A model generated the notes under the pieces. That model saw only the letters and a program-made list of their open reading frames with translations. It searched no databases and had not been told where the DNA came from. Position numbers and translations under genes: made by a program. From Gallionella sp. (GTDB taxonomy: Bacteria > Pseudomonadota > Gammaproteobacteria > Burkholderiales > Gallionellaceae): a DNA stretch of 64,000 nt. Below, piece by piece: positions 33,718 to 43,369 of the stretch (positions are counted from its first letter, which is position 1; the number at the start of each line of letters is the position of its first letter). Location of the stretch: contig JANXXX010000021.1 of assembly GCA_025350405.1 (NCBI GenBank), positions 49,958-113,957 of the forward strand, written 5' to 3'.

Positions 33718-36577
33718 AGTCCGGATTATCAATCGAACAGAACTTGGCTTCTTCCACCACTCCTCCATTAGCCGGTACCGCATTCAGCGCACCAGCCCGC
33801 CCGGTGGATTTTTCCGCCGAAGTCGCACCCATGGTGCGCAAATAATATGTGGTCTTCAGGCCGCGCAACCACGCCAGCTTGTAGGTCTCATCCAGCTTGC
33901 GGCCAGACACGCCAGCCATGTAGATGTTCAGCGACTGCGCCTGGTCTATCCACTTCTGGCGGCGCGAGGCAGCTTCGATCAACCAGCTTGGCTCCACTTC
34001 AAACGCAGTGGCGTACAAGCTGCGCAACTCTGCGGGGATGCGGTCGATCTTTGCCAGGGTGCCATCGAAATATTTCAGGTCGGCGATCATCACCTCGTCC
34101 CACAGACCGAGCTGCTTCAGATCGGCCACCAGATGTTCGTTGATCACGGTGAATTCGCCGGACAGGTTCGATTTCACGAAGATGTTCTGGTAGGTCGGCT
34201 CAATACAGGCCGATACGCCGATGATGTTGGAAATAGTGGCCGTAGGCGCAATGGCGATGCAATTGGAATTGCGCATGCCGTGCTGCTTGATGCGCGCACG
34301 CAACGCGTCCCAATCCATGCTGACCGAAGCATCCACCTCGACATAGCCGCCACGCTCCTGACGCAACATGTCCAGCGTATCCTGCGGCAGGATGCCGCGG
34401 TCCCACAGGCTGCCGCGATAGGTCGCGTAACGGCCGCGCTCTTCTGCCAATTCGGTCGAAGCCCAGTATGCGTAGTAGCACACTGCCTCCATCGAACGGT
34501 CGGCGAACTCGACCGCCGCATCCGACGAATAAGCAATGCGCAGATCGTGCAGGCAATCCTGAAAGCCCATGATGCCCAAGCCCACCGGCCTGTGTTTGAG
34601 ATTGGAATTGCGCGCCTTGTCCACCGCGTAGTAGTTGATGTCGATCACGTTATCCAGCATGCGCATCGCGGTGTTGATAGTACGGCGCAACTTGTCATGG
34701 TCGATCTGCCCGGCCTTTTCATGCCCTTTGGGATACAGGTGCGCAGCCAGATTGATCGAACCGAGATTGCACACGGCGATCTCGGAGTCAGAGGTATTCA
34801 GCGTGATCTCGGTGCACAGGTTGGAGCTGTGCACCACGCCGACGTGCTGCTGCGGCGAGCGGATGTTGCACGGATCCTTGAAGGTGATCCAGGGATGACC
34901 GGTCTCGAATAGCATGGTCAGCATCTTGCGCCACAAGCTGGCCGCCGGAACCTTCTTGAACAGCTTGAGTTCGCCGGTTACTGTTTTCGCTTCATAGGCG
35001 ATATAGGCACGCTCGAAATCGGCGCCAAACTTGTCGTGCAAATCCGGTACGTTTGATGGCGAGAACAAGGTCCAGTCGCCACCCTCCATGACGCGCTTCA
35101 TGAACAGGTCAGGTATCCAGTTGGCGGTATTCATGTCGTGAGTGCGACGACGATCATCGCCGGTATTCTTGCGCAGATCCAGAAACTCCTCGACATCCAG
35201 ATGCCAGGTTTCCAGATAGGCACATACTGCGCCCTTGCGCTTGCCGCCCTGATTCACCGCGACGGCGGTATCGTTCACCACCTTCAGGAATGGCACCACG
35301 CCCTGCGATTGGCCATTGGTGCCCTTGATGTGCGCACCCAGCGCGCGCACCGGTGTCCAGTCGTTGCCCAGACCGCCCGCGTATTTGGCGAGCAGCGCGT
35401 TTTCCTTGATGGCTTCGTAGATCCCGTCCAAGTCATCTGCCACCGTGGTCAGATAACAAGAGGACAGCTGCGAACGCAGTGAACCAGAATTAAACAATGT
35501 CGGCGTCGAACTCATGAAGTCAAAGCTGGACAGCAGACGATAAAATTCCACCGCGCGCGCTTCACGGTCGATCTCGTTCAGTGCCAGCCCCATCGCGACG
35601 CGCATAAAGAAGGCTTGCGGCAATTCGATGCGCTTGCCTTCGATATGCAGAAAGTAGCGGTCATACAAGGTTTGCAGGCCGAGATAGCCGAACTGCAAAT
35701 CGCGCTGCGCATCCAGCTCTTTCGCCAGACGCTTCAGGTCGAACTGCCCCAGGCGTGGATCCAGCAATTCCGCGGCGATACCCTGCTTGATGTATTTCGG
35801 GAAATAGGTCGCATAGCGCGTCGCCATATCCCCCGGCGCAATCTCCTCGCCCAGCGTATCGCTGCAAATATTATTCAGCAGCAGGCGCGCCGTGACGAAA
35901 TTATAGGCCGGCTCTTTCTCGATCAATGAGCGCGCGGACAGTACCAGGCACTTGCGCACCTCATGCAGCGCCACGCCATCATATAAGTCCTTGAGGGTCA
36001 GCTTGATGACCGCATCTGCGGACACCACATCGCCCAACCCCTGGCAGGCATCCTGCACCAGCGCGGAAAAACGGTCCAGATCGAGCGGACGCGCCACCCC
36101 ATCTTCGCCAGTGACATTGATGACCTGAATCTGCTCCTTGGCTCTTGTCTTTGACTGGGCCTTGGCGCGGGAACGCGATCGCTCTTCGCGGTACAGCACA
36201 TAGGTGCGCGCAACGTCGTGCTCACCGGAACGCATCAAACCCAACTCGACCTGATCCTGGATATCCTCGATGTGCATCGTCCCGCCATGCGGCTGGCGGC
36301 GCATCAGCGCGGAAACAACGCCATTGGTCAACTGCTCGACCATTTCACGCACCCGTGCCGATGCCGCACCCTGACCACCGTTCACTGCGATGAACGCCTT
36401 GGTCAACGCGATCGAAATCTTGGCCGGTTCAAAGATGACCACCGAACCATTGCGGCGAATGACTTTGTATTGATCGAACTGATTGGAAGAAGATGATGGA
36501 GAAGATGAAACGGAGTCAGCGGCGTTATTGGCAAGCATCGGAGAGGTAGGAACGCTATCGGTAGCGGCATGTAACAT
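33701..36577 (-). CDS. nrdA: Class Ia ribonucleotide reductase alpha subunit
   Basis: 958 residues from ATG 36577 ([13 protein letters not shown]), which has AAGGGAG upstream; the track start 36625 is 16 codons earlier. An ATP-cone (about 50-145: [24 protein letters not shown]) gives allosteric control. Catalytic features include [21 protein letters not shown] and the C-terminal redox pair CEACQ. Putative NrdR boxes lie upstream. A Ser/Asn-rich N-terminal tail precedes the cone. Confidence 0.95.
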   Translation of the reverse strand: MLHAATDSVPTSPMLANNAADSVSSSPSSSSNQFDQYKVIRRNGSVVIFEPAKISIALTKAFIAVNGGQGAASARVREMVEQLTNGVVSALMRRQPHGGTMHIEDIQDQVELGLMRSGEHDVARTYVLYREERSRSRAKAQSKTRAKEQIQVINVTGEDGVARPLDLDRFSALVQDACQGLGDVVSADAVIKLTLKDLYDGVALHEVRKCLVLSARSLIEKEPAYNFVTARLLLNNICSDTLGEEIAPGDMATRYATYFPKYIKQGIAAELLDPRLGQFDLKRLAKELDAQRDLQFGYLGLQTLYDRYFLHIEGKRIELPQAFFMRVAMGLALNEIDREARAVEFYRLLSSFDFMSSTPTLFNSGSLRSQLSSCYLTTVADDLDGIYEAIKENALLAKYAGGLGNDWTPVRALGAHIKGTNGQSQGVVPFLKVVNDTAVAVNQGGKRKGAVCAYLETWHLDVEEFLDLRKNTGDDRRRTHDMNTANWIPDLFMKRVMEGGDWTLFSPSNVPDLHDKFGADFERAYIAYEAKTVTGELKLFKKVPAASLWRKMLTMLFETGHPWITFKDPCNIRSPQQHVGVVHSSNLCTEITLNTSDSEIAVCNLGSINLAAHLYPKGHEKAGQIDHDKLRRTINTAMRMLDNVIDINYYAVDKARNSNLKHRPVGLGIMGFQDCLHDLRIAYSSDAAVEFADRSMEAVCYYAYWASTELAEERGRYATYRGSLWDRGILPQDTLDMLRQERGGYVEVDASVSMDWDALRARIKQHGMRNSNCIAIAPTATISNIIGVSACIEPTYQNIFVKSNLSGEFTVINEHLVADLKQLGLWDEVMIADLKYFDGTLAKIDRIPAELRSLYATAFEVEPSWLIEAASRRQKWIDQAQSLNIYMAGVSGRKLDETYKLAWLRGLKTTYYLRTMGATSAEKSTGRAGALNAVPANGGVVEEAKFCSIDNPDCEACQ

Positions 36578-36620
36578 TAACTTACTCCCTTGAAAATTCT
36601 GTTTGCTGTAAAAACCCGAA

Positions 36621-36668
36621 ACCACTATATCTAGTATTTTTTTCTAGCGGCGGAGCTAATTGTAGTAG
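36621..36668. promoter_or_regulatory. Putative paired NrdR boxes upstream of nrdA
   Basis: ACCACTATATCTAGTA (36621-36636) fits the imperfect palindrome of NrdR boxes; a weaker match GAGCTAATTGTAGTAG (36653-36668) lies with centres 32 bases apart, the three-turn spacing typical of NrdR pairs. They are about 45-90 bases upstream of the nrdA start. The consensus match is by eye. Confidence 0.45.
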
Positions 36669-36775
36669 TTAACAAAAATATTGCAAGCAAAAAATGACAC
36701 AATTTATTCCAGTTGAATTCATGCGCCAAAATTTGTGAATCTGTATTCGTGAACACGTGACTCAGAAGCAAATCC

Positions 36776-37348
36776 TTATGCAATACACAGCCCCGCAAGA
36801 TAGCGCGCCCAGTCAAAACAGGGGCCGGGATCGGTCTTGCGCTGCGGGGCGATGTCGCTGTGGCCGGCGATGCCGCGTATCGAATAGGCTGCGCGCAGCG
36901 CCTTGGTCAAACGACCAAGCGCAGCATATTGTTCATCGGTGAACGGCACATCATCACTGCCCTCCAGCTCGATGCCTATGGAAAAATCATTGCAACGGGA
37001 TACCCCCTGCCAACAAGACTCTCCGGCATGCCACGCCCGCTTCAAACAGGGAACGAACTGCATGATCTGCCCGTCGCGGCGCACAAAGAAATGCGCCGAC
37101 ACCCGCAAACCGGCGATGGTCTGGTAATAAGGATGGGCAGCCGCATCCAGGGTATTGGTGAACAAGCGCTGCACGCCGTCGCCGCCAAACTCCCCCGGCG
37201 GCAGACTGATGTTGTGTATCACCAACAATTCAACCACACCGACGGGGCGGTCATCGCAGTTCGGCGACGGCACATATTCGCAGCCGGCCAGCAAGCCTTT
37301 GTCATCGACGCGCATGGGCGCATCAACCTTCATCGGCATCTTGCCCAT
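36776..37348 (-). CDS. ampD: 1,6-anhydro-N-acetylmuramyl-L-alanine amidase AmpD
   Basis: A 190-residue zinc amidase for cell-wall recycling. VELLVIHNISLPPGEFGG carries the first zinc His, HFFVRRDGQIMQFVP and AWHAGESCWQG follow, and GIAGHSDIAPQRKTDPGPCFDW contains the second His and the Asp ligand. No signal peptide, so cytoplasmic as expected. ATG 37348 has AAGGA at 5 bases and overlaps pilR by 26 bases. Confidence 0.95.
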   Translation of the reverse strand: MGKMPMKVDAPMRVDDKGLLAGCEYVPSPNCDDRPVGVVELLVIHNISLPPGEFGGDGVQRLFTNTLDAAAHPYYQTIAGLRVSAHFFVRRDGQIMQFVPCLKRAWHAGESCWQGVSRCNDFSIGIELEGSDDVPFTDEQYAALGRLTKALRAAYSIRGIAGHSDIAPQRKTDPGPCFDWARYLAGLCIA

Positions 37349-38708
37349 GTGGATCCTTAATCCCGAGCCGCTCCATACGGTAGCGCATGGTCCGGAACGT
37401 CAATCCCAACAACTTGGCGGCTGCGGTACGATTGAAACCGGTCTGTTGCAACGCATCCAGCAAGGCCTGCTTCTCGACGCGATCCAGATAATCCGGCAGC
37501 GGATATTTATCGCCCGGCGTGGCGCGTTCCGAATGAGGCCGTTCGGCGGGTGAAAGCTGCAAATCCTGTTCCGTTATCGCATTATTCGAGCACAGCGCCA
37601 GGGCGCGCTCGATGACATTCTCCAATTCGCGCACATTGCCCGGAAAATCATAACCTTGCAACGCGAGCTTCGCTTCTTCGGATAAATACACCGGTGCGTC
37701 ACCGCGTAATCGCTCCAGCGTCTGCTGCGCGATGAACGCGATATCCTCGCGCAATTCGCGCAGCGCCGGCATCTGGATCTGGATGACATTCAGCCGGTAA
37801 TACAAGTCCTGACGGAATTTCCCTTGCTTCACCCGCTCGGCCAAATCGTTATGCGTCGCACTGATGATGCGCATATCTACAACTTCTTCTCCGGTCGCCC
37901 CCACCTTGCGCACCCGCTTTTCCTGGATCGCGCGCAACAACTTCACCTGCATCGTCAACGGCAGATCCGCAACTTCATCCAGAAACAATGTCCCGCCGTG
38001 CGCCGCCTGGAAAAAACCGTCGCGGTCCTTGTCTGCCCCGGTGAACGCGCCTTTTTTGTAACCGAAAAATTCACTTTCCATCAAGTTCTCGGGGATCGCG
38101 CCGCAATTCACCGCAACCATCGCCTGGTCGCGGCGCGCGCCGCTCTGCACGATCAGCCTTGCCGCCAATTCCTTGCCGCTGCCCGATTCGCCGCTGATAT
38201 GCACCGGCGCCTGGCTGCGCGCCACACGGGCTATCAGGTCGCGCACTTTCTGCATCGCCGGGGCCGTGCCCAGCAAAGCTTTTCCGGGCTGCAGGGCCAC
38301 TGGGGGCAAATTCAGCGCTGATTTCACCAGGGCGCGCAACTGGTCCAGCGAAACCGGTTTGCTCAAATAATCGAACGCGCCCGACTTGAGTGCGGCAACG
38401 GCATTTTCCATATTGCCATGCGCGGTGATCACCGCCACCGGCACATCGAGATTACTCTGCGCGATATGTTGCACCACCTGCAAACCATCGCCATCGGGCA
38501 AACGCATGTCGGTCAGGCACAAGTCATAGCGCCGCGCCGCCAACATCGTTAACGCCTCGCGCACATTGCCGGCTTTGTCCACTTCCAGCCCCATCTTGCG
38601 CAGCGCCAGTTCCAGCAACTCCAGAATGTCCGGCTCATCATCCACCAGCAACACAATAGCAACCTTTTCCCGGTATCTATCCGTCATGCCCCGGTTTTTA
38701 TCTGTCAT
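37323..38708 (-). CDS. pilR: Sigma-54-dependent response regulator PilR
   Basis: 461 residues from ATG 38708 (GGAGG at 6 bases). The receiver domain is about 10-125 (LLVDDEPDILELLE, phospho-Asp in LTDMRLPDGDG). The AAA+ domain has Walker A GESGSGKE and the sigma-54 contact GAFTGA. The C-terminus is a Fis-type helix-turn-helix (FNRTAAAKLLGLTFRTMRYRM). It overlaps pilS and should control type IV pilin transcription in answer to it. No pilA is nearby; targets may include the MSHA pilins or a distant pilA. Confidence 0.92.
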   Translation of the reverse strand: MTDKNRGMTDRYREKVAIVLLVDDEPDILELLELALRKMGLEVDKAGNVREALTMLAARRYDLCLTDMRLPDGDGLQVVQHIAQSNLDVPVAVITAHGNMENAVAALKSGAFDYLSKPVSLDQLRALVKSALNLPPVALQPGKALLGTAPAMQKVRDLIARVARSQAPVHISGESGSGKELAARLIVQSGARRDQAMVAVNCGAIPENLMESEFFGYKKGAFTGADKDRDGFFQAAHGGTLFLDEVADLPLTMQVKLLRAIQEKRVRKVGATGEEVVDMRIISATHNDLAERVKQGKFRQDLYYRLNVIQIQMPALRELREDIAFIAQQTLERLRGDAPVYLSEEAKLALQGYDFPGNVRELENVIERALALCSNNAITEQDLQLSPAERPHSERATPGDKYPLPDYLDRVEKQALLDALQQTGFNRTAAAKLLGLTFRTMRYRMERLGIKDPHGQDADEG

Positions 38709-40302
38709 ACCCAGCCTCCTCGCCATCTCTATTCAGCTTTCCGAACGTTATGCGAAAACACGCGCCCGGCTCTTGGACTACATGATATTCCAGCCGCGCG
38801 CCATTTGCCTCGCACAGCTCCTTGGCAATATACAAACCCAAACCAGTGCCCTCGGTCGCCGTGGTAAAAAAAGGTTCGAACAATTTGCCTTGCTGCTCGG
38901 CGGGAACACCCTGCCCGTCATCCAGCACATCCAAAACCACATGACCGTCCTCATCACTCATCGCCAAGCGCAAGCTGCCCGTCCGCTTGCGCCCATAACG
39001 TAGCGCATTGCGGCACAAATTCCACAATACCTGGCGCAAGTGACCGCGATCGAAGGAAACCTCGATACCGGGCATCCCCGCCAGCACCACGACACCTGGA
39101 TCGAGCCGCTCCGCCAAATCAAACTCATCGACAAAGGTGCGCAACATGGCATCCAGCTCAAATACTTCGGTTTGGGCGCGGTCGCGCCGGTTCAACTGCA
39201 TCACATCCTGCACAATCTGATTGATGCGCTGCGTATTGTCCAGCACGATTTGCAACAGGCGCTGCTGCTTGGCATCGCCCTGCTCTTCCTGCAGCAGTTC
39301 CGTTGCGTAGCTGATCGCCGATAACGGGTTGCGCACCTCGTGCGCGATATTCGCGGTCAGTCGTCCCAGCGCGGCCAGCTTGATCTGCTGCGCCTCGGCC
39401 CGCACCCGCTGCATGTCTTCCAGAAAAATCACCGCACCGTGCGCCACATCGTGTTCGATAGCAACAAAGCGCAATCTGGCTTGCAAGCCCACATCCAACT
39501 GCAAGATGTCCCTGCTTGTACTTCCGGTTTGCTTCCACAGCGCATATTGCCCGAACAGGATCGGAAAGGTTTCCGACAAAGGGCTGCCCGCGCTGACGCC
39601 TTTGTGCAGCAAGTGCTCGGCACGAAGATTCATTTGCATGACCATGCCTTGCCCGTCCACCACCAGCACGCCATCCTGCATATCGCGCATCACCAGACGA
39701 TTCGCCTCGGCCAAGCTGACCAGGTCGCGGCCGCGCCGCTGCGCCAACTGTTGACTATCGACGGCATATTTCGCCAGCGTATGCGCCAACCAGGCCACCG
39801 CAAAATAGGCCATGCACAACAATCCGACCTGTACATACTGCGCCACATCGGCATCGTGATGCAGCACGGCATAGGTATGCTCCAGCAGCGCGGCAATACT
39901 GGCCAGCGCGGCAAAGAGTAAAGTGACTCTGCCGCGACTGATCAATCCGGCTGCGGCCAGCGAAACCAGCAGCAACAGGGCGACATTGCTCTTTATCCCG
40001 CCGCTGGCATAAGAAAGCACGGTCAGCCCGACTATATCCCCGCCTATTTGCACCGCCAGCTGCCAGGTAAAACGCGGCCAGCGTAACCGCAGCGGAATGA
40101 ACGACACCACCACCACTGCCAGATAGACCACGCTTGCGCCAAAGAACAGCAGCAGGTTGTATGCACCCAGCGATAGCGAAGAGCCGAATGTGCCGGTGAG
40201 AAATACAAAGAGGCTGACCAGTGTCAGCCGGTAAAAATTGAAATAAAACAGGGAACGCCAGAAATCGACGGGGGGGAAATCTGCGCCGGACTTGTCAGTC
40301 AT
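38698..40302 (-). CDS. pilS: Sensor histidine kinase PilS
   Basis: 534 residues from ATG 40302 (the track's earlier start is GTG 40329). Six membrane segments fill about 20-180, followed by a PAS-like domain (VMRDMQDGVLVVDGQGMVMQMN), a HisKA helix with the phospho-accepting His in NIAHEVRNPLSAI, and an HATPase_c domain (NALRYG, DDGQGVP, GTGLGLYIAKEL). This is the PilS layout. Confidence 0.92.
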   Translation of the reverse strand: MTDKSGADFPPVDFWRSLFYFNFYRLTLVSLFVFLTGTFGSSLSLGAYNLLLFFGASVVYLAVVVVSFIPLRLRWPRFTWQLAVQIGGDIVGLTVLSYASGGIKSNVALLLLVSLAAAGLISRGRVTLLFAALASIAALLEHTYAVLHHDADVAQYVQVGLLCMAYFAVAWLAHTLAKYAVDSQQLAQRRGRDLVSLAEANRLVMRDMQDGVLVVDGQGMVMQMNLRAEHLLHKGVSAGSPLSETFPILFGQYALWKQTGSTSRDILQLDVGLQARLRFVAIEHDVAHGAVIFLEDMQRVRAEAQQIKLAALGRLTANIAHEVRNPLSAISYATELLQEEQGDAKQQRLLQIVLDNTQRINQIVQDVMQLNRRDRAQTEVFELDAMLRTFVDEFDLAERLDPGVVVLAGMPGIEVSFDRGHLRQVLWNLCRNALRYGRKRTGSLRLAMSDEDGHVVLDVLDDGQGVPAEQQGKLFEPFFTTATEGTGLGLYIAKELCEANGARLEYHVVQEPGACFRITFGKLNRDGEEAGYDR

Positions 40303-40361
40303 TACACTCAACGCGAATTTAGGCAACACTCATTTGCGATGTTCCGTTCACTTGCGCCATC

Positions 40362-40580
40362 TTACTTATTATGGGCATCGCGATGTTCCGTGCTGCAAAA
40401 GAAATTCCCGCCAGCCTGGATGCTCTCGCCCTTGGGCAAATGCACACCGCAATGCGCGCAACGCACCATATCCTCGGCAACCGTTTTATCTTGATCTTGC
40501 CTGGGCGCATTCTTGCGGTAAGACTTGATCAACAGATAAACCACCACCGCGATGGCGAGCAACAATAATAAACGGCTCAT
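40362..40580 (-). CDS. Small PP0621-like membrane protein
   Basis: 72 residues from ATG 40580 (MSRLLLLLAIAVVVYLLIKSY). One N-terminal membrane helix, then a short domain with MVRCAHCGVHLPKGESI and FFCSTEHRD, a Cys4/His-type zinc motif. This matches the PP0621 family, often found beside pilS/pilR in betaproteobacteria. Function unknown. Confidence 0.85.
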   Translation of the reverse strand: MSRLLLLLAIAVVVYLLIKSYRKNAPRQDQDKTVAEDMVRCAHCGVHLPKGESIQAGGNFFCSTEHRDAHNK

Positions 40581-40631
40581 TCTAATTTGACTCCCTATGA
40601 CAACATTCAACCGGCGAACGCATGGAGACCA

Positions 40632-40880
40632 TTATATTACGCAATCAACGCCACGCTCTTCACTTGCGCAAATACTTCCCCGCCCACCGCCAGCACTCGG
40701 GTAAGCGATATATGCCGCAGGATGTGTGCCCTTGAACAACCCGACGGTTTCGTCCAACGCAAACTTGAGATCGGCAGCAGCGGCGATGGTGGGCTTTCCT
40801 TCTGCATGCGTTGCTTGCCCAAAAGTCAACAGGTATACAAAAATCAGTACGCTCGCTGCAAATTGGCTAACCAAGCGCAT
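40632..40880 (-). pseudogene. modA: modA fragment (molybdate-binding protein), frameshifted and truncated
   Basis: From ATG 40880 a signal peptide (VSQFAASVLIFVYLLTFGQATHA) is followed by KPTIAAAADLKFALDETVGL, the start of mature ModA-type molybdate-binding proteins. After about 55 residues the homology moves to another frame (VLAVGGEVFAQVKSVALIA, compare FFAQIKNGAPFD of the family) and then stops, so about two thirds of the gene is gone. It lies downstream of mog at the end of the formate/Moco run. No modB or modC is present. Confidence 0.75.
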
Positions 40881-40923
40881 CTTGATTTTGGTGTTCGTTA
40901 GCTGGTCGATAATATTTTGATCG

Positions 40924-40952
40924 AATATCCGCTATCGCACCTAGCGGATATT
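40924..40952 (-). terminator. Hairpin at the mog stop codon
   Basis: AATATCCGCT-ATCGCACCT-AGCGGATATT is a perfect 10-bp stem touching the mog stop. A clean T-run is missing on the minus strand, so termination here is only plausible. Confidence 0.4.
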
Positions 40953-41494
40953 TATTTCAGTTTGGCGTGTGCTGGTCTGAATGACTTGCATTGTTCCGGA
41001 TCGGATTCCAGATACGCACCCTCAATCAAATCGATGCAATAAGGGATCGCCGGAAACACCGCATTCAGGCAGTCATCGATCGCGGACGGTTTGCCGGGCA
41101 GGTTGATGATCAGGCTGTTACCGCGTATCCCGGCGGTCTGGCGTGACAATATCGCAGTCGCCACGAATTTCAGCGAAGCGCTGCGCATCAGTTCGCCGAA
41201 GCCGGGCATCATCTTGCTGCATACCGCCTCGGTGGCTTCCGGCGTGACATCGCGCTTTGCAGGGCCGGTGCCGCCGGTAGTGACGATCAGACAACAACCT
41301 TTGACATCGCTCAACTCGCGCAGCGCCGCTTCGATCTGCGGTTGCTCGTCGGGGATCACTTTCGCCACCGCCTGCCACGGGCTGGTCAGCACGCGCGTGA
41401 ACCAGGCGTGGATCGCGGGGCCGCCTTTGTCTTCATACTCGCCGCGGCTGGCGCGGTCCGAGATCGTCAAGATGCCGATGCGGGCAACACTCAT
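40952..41494 (-). CDS. mog: Molybdopterin adenylyltransferase Mog
   Basis: 180 residues from ATG 41494 (MSVARIGILTISDRASRGEY), which has GGAG 6 bases upstream. DKGGPAIHAWF, LIVTTGGTGPAKRDVTPEAT and LIINLPGKPSAI are MogA motifs. It adenylates molybdopterin before MoeA inserts molybdenum. It starts 1 base after the moeA stop. Confidence 0.95.
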   Translation of the reverse strand: MSVARIGILTISDRASRGEYEDKGGPAIHAWFTRVLTSPWQAVAKVIPDEQPQIEAALRELSDVKGCCLIVTTGGTGPAKRDVTPEATEAVCSKMMPGFGELMRSASLKFVATAILSRQTAGIRGNSLIINLPGKPSAIDDCLNAVFPAIPYCIDLIEGAYLESDPEQCKSFRPAHAKLK

Positions 41495-41495
41495 A

Positions 41496-42764
41496 TCACT
41501 CCTTAAAACCAACATCATCCTGAAACACCGTGCCGTCCAGCAATTGCACGGTCACCATACTGCCTGCTGCCAGTCCGGTGCTGTCGGCGGGCACGGCCAT
41601 CAAGCCATCCGCCCGCGCCATCGACAGCAGCATACCGCTGCCTTGCGCGCCGGTAGAGGTTGCCGTGTAACCGCCCTCTTCTTTCGCCAGCGTTACGCGG
41701 ATAAATTCGGTGCGTCCGGCTTGATGCTTTATGTTATGCGTCAACCGCGCTGCTATCGTGCGGCGGTACAAACGCGCATGTCCCGTCATGCGGCGCAATG
41801 CCGGTGCAACGAACTCCTCAAAACACACCATGCTGGAAACCGGATTCCCCGGCAGCCCGAAAACAAAAGTGTCTTTTGTTGTGCCGCCACTGTTGCGCTG
41901 CAATATCCCGAACGCCAGCGGATGCCCCGGCTTCATCGCAACGCGCCAGAACTTCATCTGCACACCCAAGGCTTCGATGGTCGGACGCACATAATCATGC
42001 ACGCCGACCGAGGTGCCACCCGACACCAGCAGCACGTCGAAATGCAGGCCACGCTGCAAATACTCCGCCAGCTCGTCGGGATCATCGCGCGCAATGCCGA
42101 GCAATGCAGGCGCTATGCCCAGCGCCTGCACCTGCGCCATCAGTGCGTAGCTGTTGGAGTTGGGGATCTTGTTCGGATCGACCGGATCGTCCATGCCTTC
42201 CAGCTCATCGCCGGTGGACAGGATCGCCACACGCGGTGAGTGATGTACTTGCACCTGCGCGCATTTTACCGTCGCCAGCACACCGATCACGCCCGGGGTG
42301 ATTTCCGTACCGGCGGTCAGCACCACTTCGCCGTTGCGCATACTCTCGCCTTGCACGCGTATGTCGTTGCCGCGCTTCACCGCGACATTGATCTGTACTT
42401 TGCCTTCAGCCAAGAATTGCGTATCCTCGACCCGTATCACCGCATCCGCGCCCTGCGGCACCGGCGCGCCGGTCATGATGCGCGCGCACTGCCCGGCCTG
42501 CACGGTCTTGGTCGGCATATCGCCCGCCTTGATGTCCTCGATGATCTCCAGTGTCGCGGGAACCTTCGCCAGATCCGCGCTGCGCACTGCGTAGCCGTCC
42601 ATCGCGGACACATCGTAAGGCGGGATATCGCGGTTGGCGCGCACTTCCTCGGCCAGCACGCGACCCAGGGATTGTTCGAGTTTCACCGGCTCTGCACCGA
42701 GCGCGGTTACCGATTCAAGGATGCACTGCTGCGCGTTCGTTACGGATAAATATTCCATCGCCAT
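41496..42764 (-). CDS. moeA: Molybdopterin molybdenumtransferase MoeA
   Basis: 422 residues from ATG 42764 or 42758. LAEEVRANRDIPPYDVSAMD and GYAVRS, AGQCARIMTGAPVPQGADAV, STGDEL, and LVSGGTSVGVHDYV/FGLPGNPVSSMVCFEEFV are MoeA motifs. It inserts molybdate into adenylated molybdopterin. It lies in the formate operon with mog. Confidence 0.95.
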   Translation of the reverse strand: MAMEYLSVTNAQQCILESVTALGAEPVKLEQSLGRVLAEEVRANRDIPPYDVSAMDGYAVRSADLAKVPATLEIIEDIKAGDMPTKTVQAGQCARIMTGAPVPQGADAVIRVEDTQFLAEGKVQINVAVKRGNDIRVQGESMRNGEVVLTAGTEITPGVIGVLATVKCAQVQVHHSPRVAILSTGDELEGMDDPVDPNKIPNSNSYALMAQVQALGIAPALLGIARDDPDELAEYLQRGLHFDVLLVSGGTSVGVHDYVRPTIEALGVQMKFWRVAMKPGHPLAFGILQRNSGGTTKDTFVFGLPGNPVSSMVCFEEFVAPALRRMTGHARLYRRTIAARLTHNIKHQAGRTEFIRVTLAKEEGGYTATSTGAQGSGMLLSMARADGLMAVPADSTGLAAGSMVTVQLLDGTVFQDDVGFKE

Positions 42765-42774
42765 GTTTAACTCG

Positions 42775-43284
42775 TCACCAGTACTTGGGGTAGCTTGCAG
42801 CACGCGTGGCATTAAGATAGATCAGCGCGACGACCACCAGAATGATCGCCCCGGACAAGGTTGGATAAAGCAGGAATCCCCATGCCGGCTTGGTTAAAAA
42901 TACGATCACCGGATTCGAACCGGCGGGAGGATGGACAGTGCGCGTGATCATCATCACCGCGATCGCGGTGCCGACAGCCAACGCGAGCGACCACCAATGC
43001 GGGCCAAACGCTGTCAGAAATACCAGCCCGACCAATGTGCTCAGCACGTGACCTGCGATCACGTTTCTGGGTTGTGAGAAAGGCACATCGGGATAACCGA
43101 ATATCAGCACGCATGATGCGCCAAACGACCCTAATACCAGGACCAGCGAAAGTGTGTCGGCCAGCCATGCGACGGTTGCGATCGCGACAAAGCCGCCCAG
43201 CCACGCCAAGGATATCTGCTGCCATGATGCCATAGCCGGAATGGCTGCGCCGTCGCCTTTTATTTTTTGCAAAAATCCGGGCAT
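42775..43284 (-). CDS. HPP family membrane protein
   Basis: 169 residues with about four to five membrane segments. GSFGASCVLIFGYPDVPFSQ and RTVHPPAGSNPVIVF are the HPP-family motifs. Plant and cyanobacterial members move nitrite across membranes, but the substrate here is unknown. It sits between the OFA transporter and moeA, 10 bases upstream of the latter, so it is likely cotranscribed. Confidence 0.88.
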   Translation of the reverse strand: MPGFLQKIKGDGAAIPAMASWQQISLAWLGGFVAIATVAWLADTLSLVLVLGSFGASCVLIFGYPDVPFSQPRNVIAGHVLSTLVGLVFLTAFGPHWWSLALAVGTAIAVMMITRTVHPPAGSNPVIVFLTKPAWGFLLYPTLSGAIILVVVALIYLNATRAASYPKYW

Positions 43285-43312
43285 ATCGTTTCTCCCCCGC
43301 TGTCAAAAAGTA

Positions 43313-43351
43313 AAAACCCGCCCGGCACGACTAACATACCGAACGGGTTTT
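43313..43351 (-). terminator. Terminator after the OFA transporter gene
   Basis: Minus strand AAAACCCGTTCGG...CCGGGCGGGTTTTT: stem AAAACCCG/CGGGTTTT with T-rich tail, about 20 bases past the stop at 43370. It would reduce but perhaps not stop read-through to the HPP-moeA-mog genes. Confidence 0.65.
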
Positions 43352-43369
43352 AATTATCAAACGACTTGA

